Part shown: piece after piece, positions 29,720-39,082 of the stretch
Layout of the letters: each line of letters begins with the position of its first letter
Numbering within the stretch: the first letter of the stretch is position 1
Origin: a virus
Virus record (IMG/VR): IMGVR_UViG_3300013286_000025
Location: 1 to 39,670 of that record
Reading direction: 5' to 3' (one strand)
DNA: 39,670 bases
Made by a program: the position numbers and the translations under genes
The notes under the pieces: generated by a model
The model's input: the letters and a program-made list of their open reading frames with translations, nothing else
Told to the model about the DNA's origin: nothing
Database searches by the model: none

Positions 29720-32700
29720 ATGCCAGTCTTGGGAACATTAGGTGCAATGACAGCAAAGGGGGTAGGCTTTACTGCCGTCTCTGCAAAACCTCCAGGTGCA
29801 CCGACCATGGGGACAGCTACGGTTATTTCCACACCGAACGCTTTAGTCACTACTACTTATGACATACCTTACGGCACAAACTTTCTACAACAAGTTGATC
29901 TATTAGTTCCTGATAGTACAATAAAAGGTGTAATCATGCACATACACGGCGGCGGCTGGACCGGCGGATCAAAGAGCGCCAGCGGGTTTACACCGAGCCA
30001 GGCCGCGTACACCGTCAATGATGATGCAGAGGTACAGCTAGTCGCACAAGCCGGATATGTTGTTATAAATTGTAACTATCGACTAGTTTCTCAGGCAGCC
30101 TATGGATATGGCGGCGACGGCACTGGCGGCTATCCTAACTCGATTAATGATATACAAACAATATTACAGTATTGTTTGGTCAGTGGCGCAGGAGATAGTC
30201 AAAGTCCTTATTGGTCTACAATATATAACTATGTTAATACTTACGGACTAATGGTAACTGGAACTAGTGCCGGAGGCCATTTAGCAGTTATGGGAGTAGG
30301 CAACTACGGAACAAGCTCTGGTAACTGGCCTAGGTCCGTTGGCAATTGTTGTGGACCAATGGATATAACATTTAATGGTGCAGAGAATCCGGCAGCAGTT
30401 CCACAACAACAATTGGCCAATGCATTTGCAGTACCCGGTGATCCTAGTGGTAATACTGTTAATCTTGCAAATTTAAAAGCCAGCAGTCCTAGATATCAAT
30501 ATTATTATGACGGCGTTCAAGGTCCTTGGTATACAGCATTAAACGCATCTTCATGTAAATTTTACTTTATACAAAACAATAATGATACATTGGTCAACAA
30601 TACAATGGTGTTGCCTTTTATTAATAGTTTACCTGTTGCTAAACACAATTTAGAATTGGTCACAGAGGGCACAATTACGCTTGGAGTATATGATCATAAT
30701 TACACTACTTCTTTGTCTGCACACATATTAGATTTTGCTAATCATACATTTTCTATCACAGCAGTTGGCAGTGCCGCTATTACATATACAGCACCTGCAG
30801 ACGATGGTGGCGCCGCAATAGTTTATTATCAAGCAACAGCCTATCAGTCAAGCGTGTCAACTGGTATCACCGGACGGAAATATGGTTCAGGAAACGGAAC
30901 TGTGAATGTATCAGGACTGGGATTGAGCACAGCATACACATTTAAAGTGCTGGCTCATAATTCTGCACTTGACAGCGCATTGAGTGGATTTAGCAACAGC
31001 ATAACAACCTATACTACACCCGGTGTTCCAACAATTGGCTCAGTGACCTACACAAATGGACCAACCGCTAGTGTGGCATTTACTGCTCCTGGAAGCAATG
31101 GTGGCAGTGCAATAACTGGATATACTGTATTAGGGTTTATTGGAGGGGTACAAGTAGCAGTATACAAAATCTCAACAACTAGCCCCGTAACAGTGAATGG
31201 ATTAATTGGGGGACAAAGTTACACCTTCAAAGTTTATGCTACTACAGCCGTTGGAAACAGTGCAGTGAGTTCTGCTACTAGCCCGGCTATTTCAGTAATT
31301 ACATCTCCTTACCAACCAACTGGTATTTTGGTCACTAACACCAGTGTTTCTACCTCGTCAGTTGCCACTGCCAATATAACATTCACTGCTCCGGCCAATA
31401 ATGGAGGTAGTGCCATTACCAGCTATACTGTAACTGCCTATACAGCATCTAATGATTCTACCACCGGATTAACTGCCAGCGGTACTCCTGCTGGTGCAAC
31501 ATTTAGCGGATTGTCCAAAGGCGTAGCATATACATTTAGAGTCACTGCTACTAACACTGTTGGTACTAGTATATATAGTGCCCCAAGTAGTTCGATAACT
31601 CTAACAACTGCGCCCGGTGCTCCTACTATTGGAATTATCTACGCTACTAGTGGAACCAGTATGTCTGTTCCATTTACTGCACCAACAGACACAGGAGGTG
31701 TTACTATTACCAGATACACCGCAGTATCAACACCTGGTAATATTACAAATTATATAAGTCAAGCCGGCAGTGGAACTATACCGATTACTGGGCTAACCAA
31801 AGGTACTGCTTATACATTTGTTGTGTATGCAACTAACAGTATTGGTAATAGTGCAAATTCAAACACCAGTAATAGTATTACTCCGGCAGACGCTCCAAAT
31901 GCACCTACTATAACATCGGTAACAACACCTACTACTAATACAGGAACTACAGGTTCAGTTACAGTTAACTATACCGCACCATTAGACAATGGCGGCGCTG
32001 TCATCACTAGTTATACAGCAACTAGTAGTCCCGGTAGTTTGACCAACACAGTGACCACAGCACTGGGAGGCGCTATCACCGTCACCGGATTGACCAAAGG
32101 CACTGCTTATACCTTTACAGTATATGCAACTAATCGAATTGGCAATGGTGTTAATTCGAATACTAGCGATTCGATTACACCAAGAACAAAACCTAGTATA
32201 CCAACAATCGGCACAGCAATTCCTACCGGTGTAAATTCAGTAAGTGTGGCATTTACACCTAGTACAGACAACGGTGGTGTCAGCCTTACATTGCTTTATA
32301 GTGCAACTGCCTACAATCAACCTTCTGCCACTAAAACATTATCGGTTTCTAGTGGGACAACTAGTCCAATTAGCATTGGTGGATTGACTCAAGGTGCTCA
32401 ATACTCATTTACAGTATATGCCACAAACCAGATAGGCGATACTGTTGAAAGCAGTTTGAGTAATATTGTTTACACATGGGATATCCCGGGTACGCCTACT
32501 ATCGGTACTCCAACATATTCTACAGCCTATGTAAGTACCACTACATCAGTGACTGTTCCGTTAACATCGGCAGTTATCAATACCAACATACCTAACTTGA
32601 CTTACGGTGCTGAGGCATATTTAAACAGTAACAGTAGTGATACTAATATTGGCGGAACTACTTTCACAAGTCCACAAACAGTAGCATCCACTAGCAGTCA

Positions 32701-35700
32701 GGCATCGTCTGTTACAGTTAATGGACTAACTAAAGGCATCGCATACAAGTTTAAAGTTTATAGTGTTAACACAGTTGGCACAAGTACCTATAGTGGGTTC
32801 AGCACAGCAGTTACACCCGTAACAGTGCCAAATGCACCAACCATTGGTACTCCTACTACTTCTAATGTGTACACATCAGATGGACGAGTAACTGTGTATT
32901 TTACAGCACCCATTGACACCGGCGGACTTGTGGTAGACCAATATTATGTGCTATCATCTCCAGGAAGCCTAACAAACACAGGGTCGTCAAGTCCTGTCAT
33001 AGTATCGGGGTTGACCAAAGGCACTGCCTACACTTTCCAAGTTCGTGCATCGAATACCGCCGGATCAACTTACGGCGCATATAGTACATCAAGTACCAGT
33101 ATCACCCCAATTACTAGACCAACTGCACCTGCCAGTGCATCCGCAACTGCATTATCTGGAACCACTGCATCTATCAGCATAGGTTCCCCTAGTGACACCG
33201 GTGGTAGAAGTATTACTAATTATTTTGTAACTACTGTAGTTAGTAACACCACTGGTGGTCCTTACGCTGATGCAGCACTTGAGTTTACCAGCACTACTAA
33301 TACGATATCAGTAACTGGGTTGACTAATGGCAAATATTATAAATTTACAGTGTATGCTACCAATTCTATTCCTGCAGATGGCGCAACTGTCTATGGAGCA
33401 AGTGTTGATAGTAACGAGATAAACCCAGCTGATGTTCCTAGTTCACCAAGTATTACAAATATTGTGCAATATCCAAGTTATACTACTGACGGTAGAATCA
33501 ATGCCACAGTAAGTACTCCGTACAACGGTGGCGCTGTTATTGATTTATACACAGTAAGTGATGGGTTGGGCCATAGTGGAACTCGAGCAAGTGCCATCGG
33601 CGGAACTATTACAGTTACAGGACTAAACAAAGGATCCTTGTATAGTTTTACAGCCACAGCTCGTAATAGAATTGGGTATAGTAATCCCAGTGCAGGTTAT
33701 TCTTTTACACCGTTATCTGTGCCAGGGGCGCCGTCGTTAGGTACCCCTACTTTTGTTGCCACTGTGGGAGTATCAACTGCTAGTGTCAGCATACTTGTCA
33801 GCACTCTAGATAATGGCGGATCGGCAATTACTAGTTATTCGGCAACTAGCAGTCCCGGCGGATTTACAGGATCACTAACAGCATCAACTGGTACTATTAC
33901 TATAACAGGACTAAACAAAGGCACTGCTTATACTTTCAGTGTGACTGCGACCAATGCTCAGGGAACCGGTAGCGCAGCAATTTCTAGTTCAGTTACTCCG
34001 GCCAGCGCACCTAATGCTCCAACCAGTGTGACTGCTACAAAAACTTTAGACAGTACCACTGCCAGTTTGACTTGGACTGCTCCTAGTGACACCGGTGGTA
34101 CTGGCGTATCAATTACCAGTTACACAATTACTGACAATTACGGAGTACAAACTACATCATCTACCACTAGTAAATCTTTATCTAATCTAACAGCAGGGTC
34201 CAGCTATTATTGGACTGTGACTGCTACAAACAGTTCTAGTTTGACCAGTGCTGCCGGAACCAGTAATACAATTGTTTTGCCTGCTTACTTTGTTGGCGTA
34301 AGCCCTACCAGTGTAAACGAAACAACTAACAATTTTGTTGCAGTGACATTGACTACTAGTAATGTTACTGACGGTACGACAATATACTGGACAACGACTG
34401 GCTCAGCTGGGCCGGCTGATTTTGTTGATCTAGTATCTAGTGGTTCAGTAACAATATCAAGTGGCTCCGCACTAGTATCAAGATCAATTTTGGCAGATCA
34501 TTTGACTGAGGGCGGCGAAAGTTTTCAAATTCAATTTAGGATCAATTCAACCAGCGGTACTGTACAGGTTACATCAAGTTTGATATCAATTGCTGACACA
34601 TCACTGACCTACGGCGTAATAACTTTCTCATCAGCTAGTAACACAGTTAATGTACCAAAGTCTAGTATTAGTGCATATACTAGTTCAGGATCGTTTGTGG
34701 TTACCATGTCTAGTGGCACCGTTGGAACTGTAACTATAGGTTATTCTGGTAACGGTTCAACTGTTATAACTCCTTCAAGTTTTACTTTTACCTATGTTGG
34801 CCAAACTCAAACTGTTTCCTATACAGTAACTACTCCGGTGGGTGTATCAGCCGAGACGAGTTATCTCACTATTTTTGCTGGCGGCATCAGTACAGGAAGT
34901 GGATTGAGTAATCCAAATCATACTTTAACGCAAAACAGAATTGCTTATACAGAAGATATAACTGTAAGCCCGACTAGTGGTTATACTACAAGTACATTTA
35001 CCTATACTGTCAAAGGCGCCCCGGGTACACAAATAGTCACTTGGGATTCAGCTAACGGGTATGCAAACAGGGTAACTAATACATTATCAGGTAGTCAAGG
35101 TGACGCCGGCTATGGAACTTTTACAGCTAGTGGTGTATATTGGATCTCACCCGGAACATATGGTGTATTTGTATATTGGACAACCACAGGTGATGGAGAC
35201 TCTAGTGGTGGATATAGTGCCGGCAATGCTATACATACCTATGCAGCCGTAACAGTAACCTATCCGCCATTGGTAGTATCATCAAATCAAGGTACCGGCT
35301 TGTTAGGACAAGTTGGTTCTTCTTTTTCAGGTAACAATAGTTCATACTATCCTAGTCAGTACACTAATATTAGTACAACTGGCGGCAGTGGCACAGGTTA
35401 TACCTATGCAGTAACATCGGGCTCACTACCTCCTGGATTATCATTATCAGGTACGGGCGCTTTGGCTGGACTTATTACCGGTACACCTACGGTCAGTAGC
35501 TTTTATTCAGTGACGATAACTGCAACTGATAGTGTTGGTACTACAGGTACAATATCACTTAGTTTTGCCATTGTAGCAGCACCTACCATATCGTCGTCTT
35601 CTTTGAGCAGTGCGCCAATAAGCGGAACAAACTATGTTGTAGGCAGTGCGCCAACTGTAACTTGGACATCAACCGGAACTAGTGCTGTTGGTATTACTGT

Positions 35701-37144
35701 AAACACCAGTGGTCAAGGTTCGTATAGTAGTAATACCTCTAAAAATCTATCAACTAATGCCAACACTGCAACTTATTTTCCAGCTGGATCTTACACAGTA
35801 TATCTTACTCCGATAGCCCTAGCAGGTATCGGTGTTTACGGTACCGATTCAACTTTGACCTATACATTATACAATGCAGTAAGTATTGGATTGTATGGGG
35901 CTACATTAAACGCACCCCCATACAATTCTTCTACTTTATTATCTGTATCTACTAGGGTAGGAACTACTGCATATTATAATTGGACCACATCGAATGCTAC
36001 CAAATTGGTATATTACGACAATGTTGACAGTAACGGATTTAACGGACCAAAGGATATAAGCGGCAATCTGCAAGGCCCTAGCGGCCCACAGGTTGTACCT
36101 ATTACTGGCACGACCACTAGTACATTGTCTATCTACTTAATAGCTAGCAATCCTGCAAGTTCGGTAACTAGTAGTACTGCCACCATTACCTGGACTCCGT
36201 ATAACGAGGTACTTACAAATAGTCCTACTTCGATTACCTATCCTAACGGAACAACTCTTACAATCACAGGCGGCGTTCCTAGCGATACATTTACATGGAG
36301 TGTAAACAGTACTAATTACGACCAACCTGCTATTTCCCTTGACAGTAATGGTAGCTACACCAATACCGGTGCTTATGCAGGAGTTGCACCGGGATCTTAT
36401 ATATTTTATGCAAAGTTTACCGCAACGGGTCATACAAGACAAACTCCTACAATAACCATATCAGCACCCGCACCGGTTATATCAAATGTTACTGTTTCGT
36501 CAGCATACCCGAGCGATGTTATCACAGTAACATTCCATACAGACTTAGATATTAATTACTTGGCTGCCACACTGGACGGCGGCAGTGGGCCATATGGCGG
36601 TACTATTCAAAATAGTAATAACCATAATCACTATTTCTACATCCCCGCTTCAAGCGCAGGTAGTCATAGTTTTGTTATCTATGTTAAAGACAGTACATAT
36701 GGAGCAAACGGAAGTTACAACGGATCATTTACAGTAAGTAACTATCCATACGGTACTGCCAAAGGTGGACAGTACTGCAATGGAACTACTCTGCAACAAG
36801 ACTACTGGAACGGATCAGGCGGGACATATACATCTGTTGTGGCTTACAATAGTCCAACTTGCGGTTATGTGCCGCCAGCCGCTACAATAACAATTAGAGC
36901 CTACGGAGATACTAGTAACATTACCATAGTTTGGAGTACAACAAATGCCGACAGCACATCGTGGAATAATTATGTAACTAGTACTGCCGCAAGTGGTAGT
37001 CAATATTTTAATGGTGCAGGTGGTGCATTTGCAGGTGGTAGCTTTAGTCTAACTGGCACTGCTAATGCTAACAACGGCGGCAGTAATGGAAGTAAAACAA
37101 TCAACATTGGACCAATTAATGGTGCATTTGATCAAACGGTATAA
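29720..37144 (+). CDS. Giant tail adhesin with an inserted alpha/beta-hydrolase domain and many FN3-like repeats
   Basis: 2474 residues. The N-terminus (MPVLGTLGAMTAKGVGFTAV) is paralogous to 27578. Residues ~40-342 are an alpha/beta-hydrolase of the HSL/carboxylesterase type: HGGGW (76-80), VTGTSAGGHLAV with Ser183, Asp289 and His326. The flanks (GAPTMGTATVIST before, SAAITYTAPADDGGAA after) are the two ends of a single FN3-like repeat. About twelve to fifteen FN3-like repeats run to ~1520 (GLTKGTAYTF cores), then a Calx-beta-like unit, a He_PIG-type unit (LPPGLSLSGTG, ~1901) and, at ~2347-2385, the same Cys unit as 27578 (GGQYCNGTTLQQ). Probably a surface-binding, ester-cleaving fibre. No signal peptide. 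Confidence 0.85.
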   Translation: MPVLGTLGAMTAKGVGFTAVSAKPPGAPTMGTATVISTPNALVTTTYDIPYGTNFLQQVDLLVPDSTIKGVIMHIHGGGWTGGSKSASGFTPSQAAYTVNDDAEVQLVAQAGYVVINCNYRLVSQAAYGYGGDGTGGYPNSINDIQTILQYCLVSGAGDSQSPYWSTIYNYVNTYGLMVTGTSAGGHLAVMGVGNYGTSSGNWPRSVGNCCGPMDITFNGAENPAAVPQQQLANAFAVPGDPSGNTVNLANLKASSPRYQYYYDGVQGPWYTALNASSCKFYFIQNNNDTLVNNTMVLPFINSLPVAKHNLELVTEGTITLGVYDHNYTTSLSAHILDFANHTFSITAVGSAAITYTAPADDGGAAIVYYQATAYQSSVSTGITGRKYGSGNGTVNVSGLGLSTAYTFKVLAHNSALDSALSGFSNSITTYTTPGVPTIGSVTYTNGPTASVAFTAPGSNGGSAITGYTVLGFIGGVQVAVYKISTTSPVTVNGLIGGQSYTFKVYATTAVGNSAVSSATSPAISVITSPYQPTGILVTNTSVSTSSVATANITFTAPANNGGSAITSYTVTAYTASNDSTTGLTASGTPAGATFSGLSKGVAYTFRVTATNTVGTSIYSAPSSSITLTTAPGAPTIGIIYATSGTSMSVPFTAPTDTGGVTITRYTAVSTPGNITNYISQAGSGTIPITGLTKGTAYTFVVYATNSIGNSANSNTSNSITPADAPNAPTITSVTTPTTNTGTTGSVTVNYTAPLDNGGAVITSYTATSSPGSLTNTVTTALGGAITVTGLTKGTAYTFTVYATNRIGNGVNSNTSDSITPRTKPSIPTIGTAIPTGVNSVSVAFTPSTDNGGVSLTLLYSATAYNQPSATKTLSVSSGTTSPISIGGLTQGAQYSFTVYATNQIGDTVESSLSNIVYTWDIPGTPTIGTPTYSTAYVSTTTSVTVPLTSAVINTNIPNLTYGAEAYLNSNSSDTNIGGTTFTSPQTVASTSSQASSVTVNGLTKGIAYKFKVYSVNTVGTSTYSGFSTAVTPVTVPNAPTIGTPTTSNVYTSDGRVTVYFTAPIDTGGLVVDQYYVLSSPGSLTNTGSSSPVIVSGLTKGTAYTFQVRASNTAGSTYGAYSTSSTSITPITRPTAPASASATALSGTTASISIGSPSDTGGRSITNYFVTTVVSNTTGGPYADAALEFTSTTNTISVTGLTNGKYYKFTVYATNSIPADGATVYGASVDSNEINPADVPSSPSITNIVQYPSYTTDGRINATVSTPYNGGAVIDLYTVSDGLGHSGTRASAIGGTITVTGLNKGSLYSFTATARNRIGYSNPSAGYSFTPLSVPGAPSLGTPTFVATVGVSTASVSILVSTLDNGGSAITSYSATSSPGGFTGSLTASTGTITITGLNKGTAYTFSVTATNAQGTGSAAISSSVTPASAPNAPTSVTATKTLDSTTASLTWTAPSDTGGTGVSITSYTITDNYGVQTTSSTTSKSLSNLTAGSSYYWTVTATNSSSLTSAAGTSNTIVLPAYFVGVSPTSVNETTNNFVAVTLTTSNVTDGTTIYWTTTGSAGPADFVDLVSSGSVTISSGSALVSRSILADHLTEGGESFQIQFRINSTSGTVQVTSSLISIADTSLTYGVITFSSASNTVNVPKSSISAYTSSGSFVVTMSSGTVGTVTIGYSGNGSTVITPSSFTFTYVGQTQTVSYTVTTPVGVSAETSYLTIFAGGISTGSGLSNPNHTLTQNRIAYTEDITVSPTSGYTTSTFTYTVKGAPGTQIVTWDSANGYANRVTNTLSGSQGDAGYGTFTASGVYWISPGTYGVFVYWTTTGDGDSSGGYSAGNAIHTYAAVTVTYPPLVVSSNQGTGLLGQVGSSFSGNNSSYYPSQYTNISTTGGSGTGYTYAVTSGSLPPGLSLSGTGALAGLITGTPTVSSFYSVTITATDSVGTTGTISLSFAIVAAPTISSSSLSSAPISGTNYVVGSAPTVTWTSTGTSAVGITVNTSGQGSYSSNTSKNLSTNANTATYFPAGSYTVYLTPIALAGIGVYGTDSTLTYTLYNAVSIGLYGATLNAPPYNSSTLLSVSTRVGTTAYYNWTTSNATKLVYYDNVDSNGFNGPKDISGNLQGPSGPQVVPITGTTTSTLSIYLIASNPASSVTSSTATITWTPYNEVLTNSPTSITYPNGTTLTITGGVPSDTFTWSVNSTNYDQPAISLDSNGSYTNTGAYAGVAPGSYIFYAKFTATGHTRQTPTITISAPAPVISNVTVSSAYPSDVITVTFHTDLDINYLAATLDGGSGPYGGTIQNSNNHNHYFYIPASSAGSHSFVIYVKDSTYGANGSYNGSFTVSNYPYGTAKGGQYCNGTTLQQDYWNGSGGTYTSVVAYNSPTCGYVPPAATITIRAYGDTSNITIVWSTTNADSTSWNNYVTSTAASGSQYFNGAGGAFAGGSFSLTGTANANNGGSNGSKTINIGPINGAFDQTV

Positions 37145-37156
37145 AGGAGAAAAACA

Positions 37157-37450
37157 ATGCCAGCAGTAGTAAGAGTAAACGACGACCATCATCAGGGACA
37201 CGCAGGATACAAGGTGCCATTTCATCTGACCTATTATGCATCAGGCAGTCCAAATGTTTTTACCAACAATGATGCCACAGTTCGAATAGGTGACAAATGT
37301 GAGTGTGGAGATCCTGCGGTTGCAGGTAGTGACACAGTATTTGTCAACAATATTCCTGTACATCGTTTGGGAGATGCCACCGGCGGACACGGTAACTGGG
37401 TGCCAAATGCTGCGGCTACCGGATCGCCAAATGTGTTTGCAGACAGTTGA
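37157..37450 (+). CDS. PAAR-domain spike-tip protein
   Basis: 97 residues. It has the PAAR repeat layout: MPAVVRVNDDHHQGHAGYKV, SPNVFTNNDATVRIGDKCEC, then TVFVNNIPVHRLGDATGGHG and a final repeat of SPNVF. His (10-15, 73, 81) and Cys (51, 53) are placed to bind the tip metal, as in T4 gp5.4-type tips. It caps the central spike of contractile tails. GGAG lies 9 nt before the ATG, and the gene follows the adhesin, consistent with baseplate function. Confidence 0.93.
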   Translation: MPAVVRVNDDHHQGHAGYKVPFHLTYYASGSPNVFTNNDATVRIGDKCECGDPAVAGSDTVFVNNIPVHRLGDATGGHGNWVPNAAATGSPNVFADS

Positions 37451-37500
37451 CTATTATTTTCTTAGGTGTTATACTTGCGCATAAGTAATTACCTAAGGAG
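37447..37500 (+). promoter_or_regulatory. Extended -10 sigma70 promoter with an SD-sequestering inverted repeat
   Basis: TTGACT (37447-37452), 17 bp, TATACT (37470-37475), with TG one base before the -10. The arms CTTAGGT (37461-37467) and ACCTAAG (37491-37497) pair; the second contains part of the Shine-Dalgarno AAGGAG (37495-37500). A message started near 37482 lacks the first arm and has a free ribosome site; readthrough from upstream would hide it. Confidence 0.6.
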
Positions 37501-37506
37501 ACTATT

Positions 37507-37701
37507 ATGTCAGCAAACAAATATCAAGAATTCACAAAGATCGTAGAAGCCATGGAAGCAGACTTTGAAAAGTTTTATGACAAGGAAGTTGGCGCTGCCG
37601 GCACCCGTGTTCGTAAGCATTGTCAAGATCTAGCCAAACTGTGCAAAGAAACACGCAACGATGTTACCGCAGTTAAAAACGCTCGTAAAGAACCAAAATA
37701 A
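37507..37701 (+). CDS. Hc1-type histone H1-like protein
   Basis: 64 residues: MSANKYQEFTKIVEAMEADF, EKFYDKEVGAAGTRVRKHCQ, DLAKLCKETRNDVTAVKNAR. The EADFEKFYDK...AAGTRVRKHxQDLxKLxxExR pattern matches short Hc1-type histone-like proteins of chlamydiae and Bacteroidetes. Such proteins bind DNA or RNA and compact the chromosome. A phage copy could condense host or virion DNA. It has its own promoter, and AAGGAG with a typical spacing. Slightly acidic N-terminal half and a basic C-terminus. Confidence 0.7.
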   Translation: MSANKYQEFTKIVEAMEADFEKFYDKEVGAAGTRVRKHCQDLAKLCKETRNDVTAVKNARKEPK

Positions 37702-37707
37702 GTCAAC

Positions 37708-37739
37708 TAAATACTAGTCTAGGGCGTTATATTAGTATA
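37708..37739 (+). promoter_or_regulatory. Candidate promoter before the 37754 gene
   Basis: TAAATA at 37708-37713 and a TATATT at 37728-37733 aligned with the upstream gene's -10 (GTTATATTAG versus GTTATACTTG). The -35 is poor. Both genes share the identical start region GGAGACTATTATG. Confidence 0.35.
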
Positions 37740-37753
37740 GCCGGGAGACTATT

Positions 37754-38074
37754 ATGAAAAAATTACTTTTAACACTTTCAATGTTAGCAGTCGTTGGCAC
37801 AGCTAACGCACAATGGCATCATCACGGTGGACACTATCGTGGTGGGTACTACGGGGGTGGGGGCAATTGGATTGCTCCAGCACTTATTGGTGGCGTAATT
37901 GGCTATGAACTTAGTCGTCCACGCTATTATGAACCACCTGTAGTTGTACAGCAACCTGTTATTATACAGCAACAACCAGTGTATTCAGTAACACCCCAAC
38001 CAAACTGTACTGTATGGACAGAAACACAACACTCAGACGGCACAATCACACGCACTAGAACCTGTACACAATAA
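37754..38074 (+). CDS. Secreted Gly/His/Tyr-rich protein
   Basis: 106 residues with a Sec signal (MKKLLLTLSMLAVVGTANAQ, cleavage ANA). The mature protein starts WHHHGGHYRGGYYGGGGNW, has a short hydrophobic helix (WIAPALIGGVIGYEL), a Pro/Val/Gln stretch (VVVQQPVIIQQQPVYSV) and ends in a Cys-containing strand (CTVWTETQHSDG). I have seen similar secreted, glycine-rich proteins in betaproteobacteria and their phages; the function is unknown. The His cluster could bind metal. GGAG precedes the ATG. Confidence 0.6.
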   Translation: MKKLLLTLSMLAVVGTANAQWHHHGGHYRGGYYGGGGNWIAPALIGGVIGYELSRPRYYEPPVVVQQPVIIQQQPVYSVTPQPNCTVWTETQHSDGTITRTRTCTQ

Positions 38075-38098
38075 CACTCACAAACAGGCGCACCTAGA

Positions 38099-38104
38099 TA
38101 AATA
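38099..38104 (+). promoter_or_regulatory. TAAATA element 5 nt before the HNH start
   Basis: AGATAAATACTTGT followed by ATG, exactly 5 nt from the hexamer; no Shine-Dalgarno is present. Confidence 0.5.
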
Positions 38105-38109
38105 CTTGT

Positions 38110-38709
38110 ATGAAAAACAAGTATGGTTTAAGTAAGGTGTGTCTTTTTTGTGAATCTAGTTTTATAACTAAGCCTAGATTTTTAGATTATTGTTCACAAA
38201 AATGTAAAAATCCTCTCAATAGAGGAGAGTTCGATCCTTGGAATAAAGGCATCAAACTTAATGAGGAACAAAAAGCAAAACAAAACACAGTCGGACTTAG
38301 TAAAGGGTGGGGTTGGAACAAAGGCGGAACTAATGAAATAGCTCGTCAACGTTTCCTTACCAATAATCCTAACAAGGACGGTAAATTAAATAACCTACGT
38401 CCAAAGAATCCAATCACAGAACCTCTCAAATTATATCGTAATAAAGTTCGTTATCATACATACAGAACTCTTAAAGAAATGAAAACAAACGGTGAGTGGG
38501 TACCAAAAACAGGTAAGTATAAAGATAGCTGGCAAATAGATCATATTATTCCCCATAGGCAAGGATTTGAATTAGGTATAGACCCTTCGTTGCTTGGTGG
38601 TAAAAAGAATATACAATTTATCAAAGGCGAAGAGAATAGGAAAAAGTGGGATAGTTATCAACCTATCGAAGTAGTAAAATTAATTATAGGAGGTCAATAT
38701 GACCTATAG
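38110..38709 (+). CDS. HNH homing-type endonuclease
   Basis: 199 residues. An N-terminal zinc-finger-like set (CLFC 11-14, YCSQKC 27-32) leads to PWNKGIKLNEEQKAKQ and KGWGWNKGG, a NUMOD3-like DNA-binding repeat. The HNH core follows: WQIDHIIPHRQGFELG (141-156) with Asp144 and His145, and KNIQFIKGEENRKKW (166-180). This is a free-standing homing endonuclease typical of phages. Its C-terminus reads through the strong Shine-Dalgarno of iscU and its stop lies 8 nt inside it. Confidence 0.88.
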   Translation: MKNKYGLSKVCLFCESSFITKPRFLDYCSQKCKNPLNRGEFDPWNKGIKLNEEQKAKQNTVGLSKGWGWNKGGTNEIARQRFLTNNPNKDGKLNNLRPKNPITEPLKLYRNKVRYHTYRTLKEMKTNGEWVPKTGKYKDSWQIDHIIPHRQGFELGIDPSLLGGKKNIQFIKGEENRKKWDSYQPIEVVKLIIGGQYDL

Positions 38710-39082
38710 TGCAAAATTATTAGATCATTATGAAAATCCAAGGAATGTTGGTTCACTGGATAAAAACGATTTGAGTGTTGGTACAGGACTCACCGGAAGT
38801 CCGGCATGCGGTGACGTGATGAAACTGCAAATTAAAGTTGAAGATGGTATCATTGTAGATGCAAAATTTAAAACTTATGGTTGCGGCAGTGCTATTGCTA
38901 GTTCTTCGTTAGTGACAGAATGGCTTAGAGGTCAAACACTCGATCAAGCTAGTAAAATAAAAAATTCAGAAATAGCCGAAGAACTTTCGCTTCCGCCGGT
39001 TAAGATCCATTGCAGTATACTTGCTGAAGATTCATTAAAGTCTGCTATTGCTGATTACAAACAAAAAAATAATCTCATTTAA
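38699..39082 (+). CDS. iscU: IscU Fe-S cluster scaffold
   Basis: 127 residues. The three cluster Cys are present: Cys37 (SPACGDV, with Asp39), Cys62 (YGCGSAIASSS) and Cys105 (KIHCSILAED). LPPVK (98-102) is the HscA-recognition loop. It assembles [2Fe-2S] clusters from IscS-derived sulphur. AGGAGG (38688-38693) lies 5 nt before the ATG, inside the HNH frame. iscA follows with a one-base overlap. The host's IscS and HscA must serve it; none are in the window. Confidence 0.95.
   Translation: MTYSAKLLDHYENPRNVGSLDKNDLSVGTGLTGSPACGDVMKLQIKVEDGIIVDAKFKTYGCGSAIASSSLVTEWLRGQTLDQASKIKNSEIAEELSLPPVKIHCSILAEDSLKSAIADYKQKNNLI

Noticed and set aside
30770-34280. The repeated pattern in the giant adhesin as a DNA repeat array or CRISPR
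   Set aside because: The repeats are protein-level FN3-like units of about 85-110 residues with diverged DNA; there are no identical direct repeats with unique spacers.
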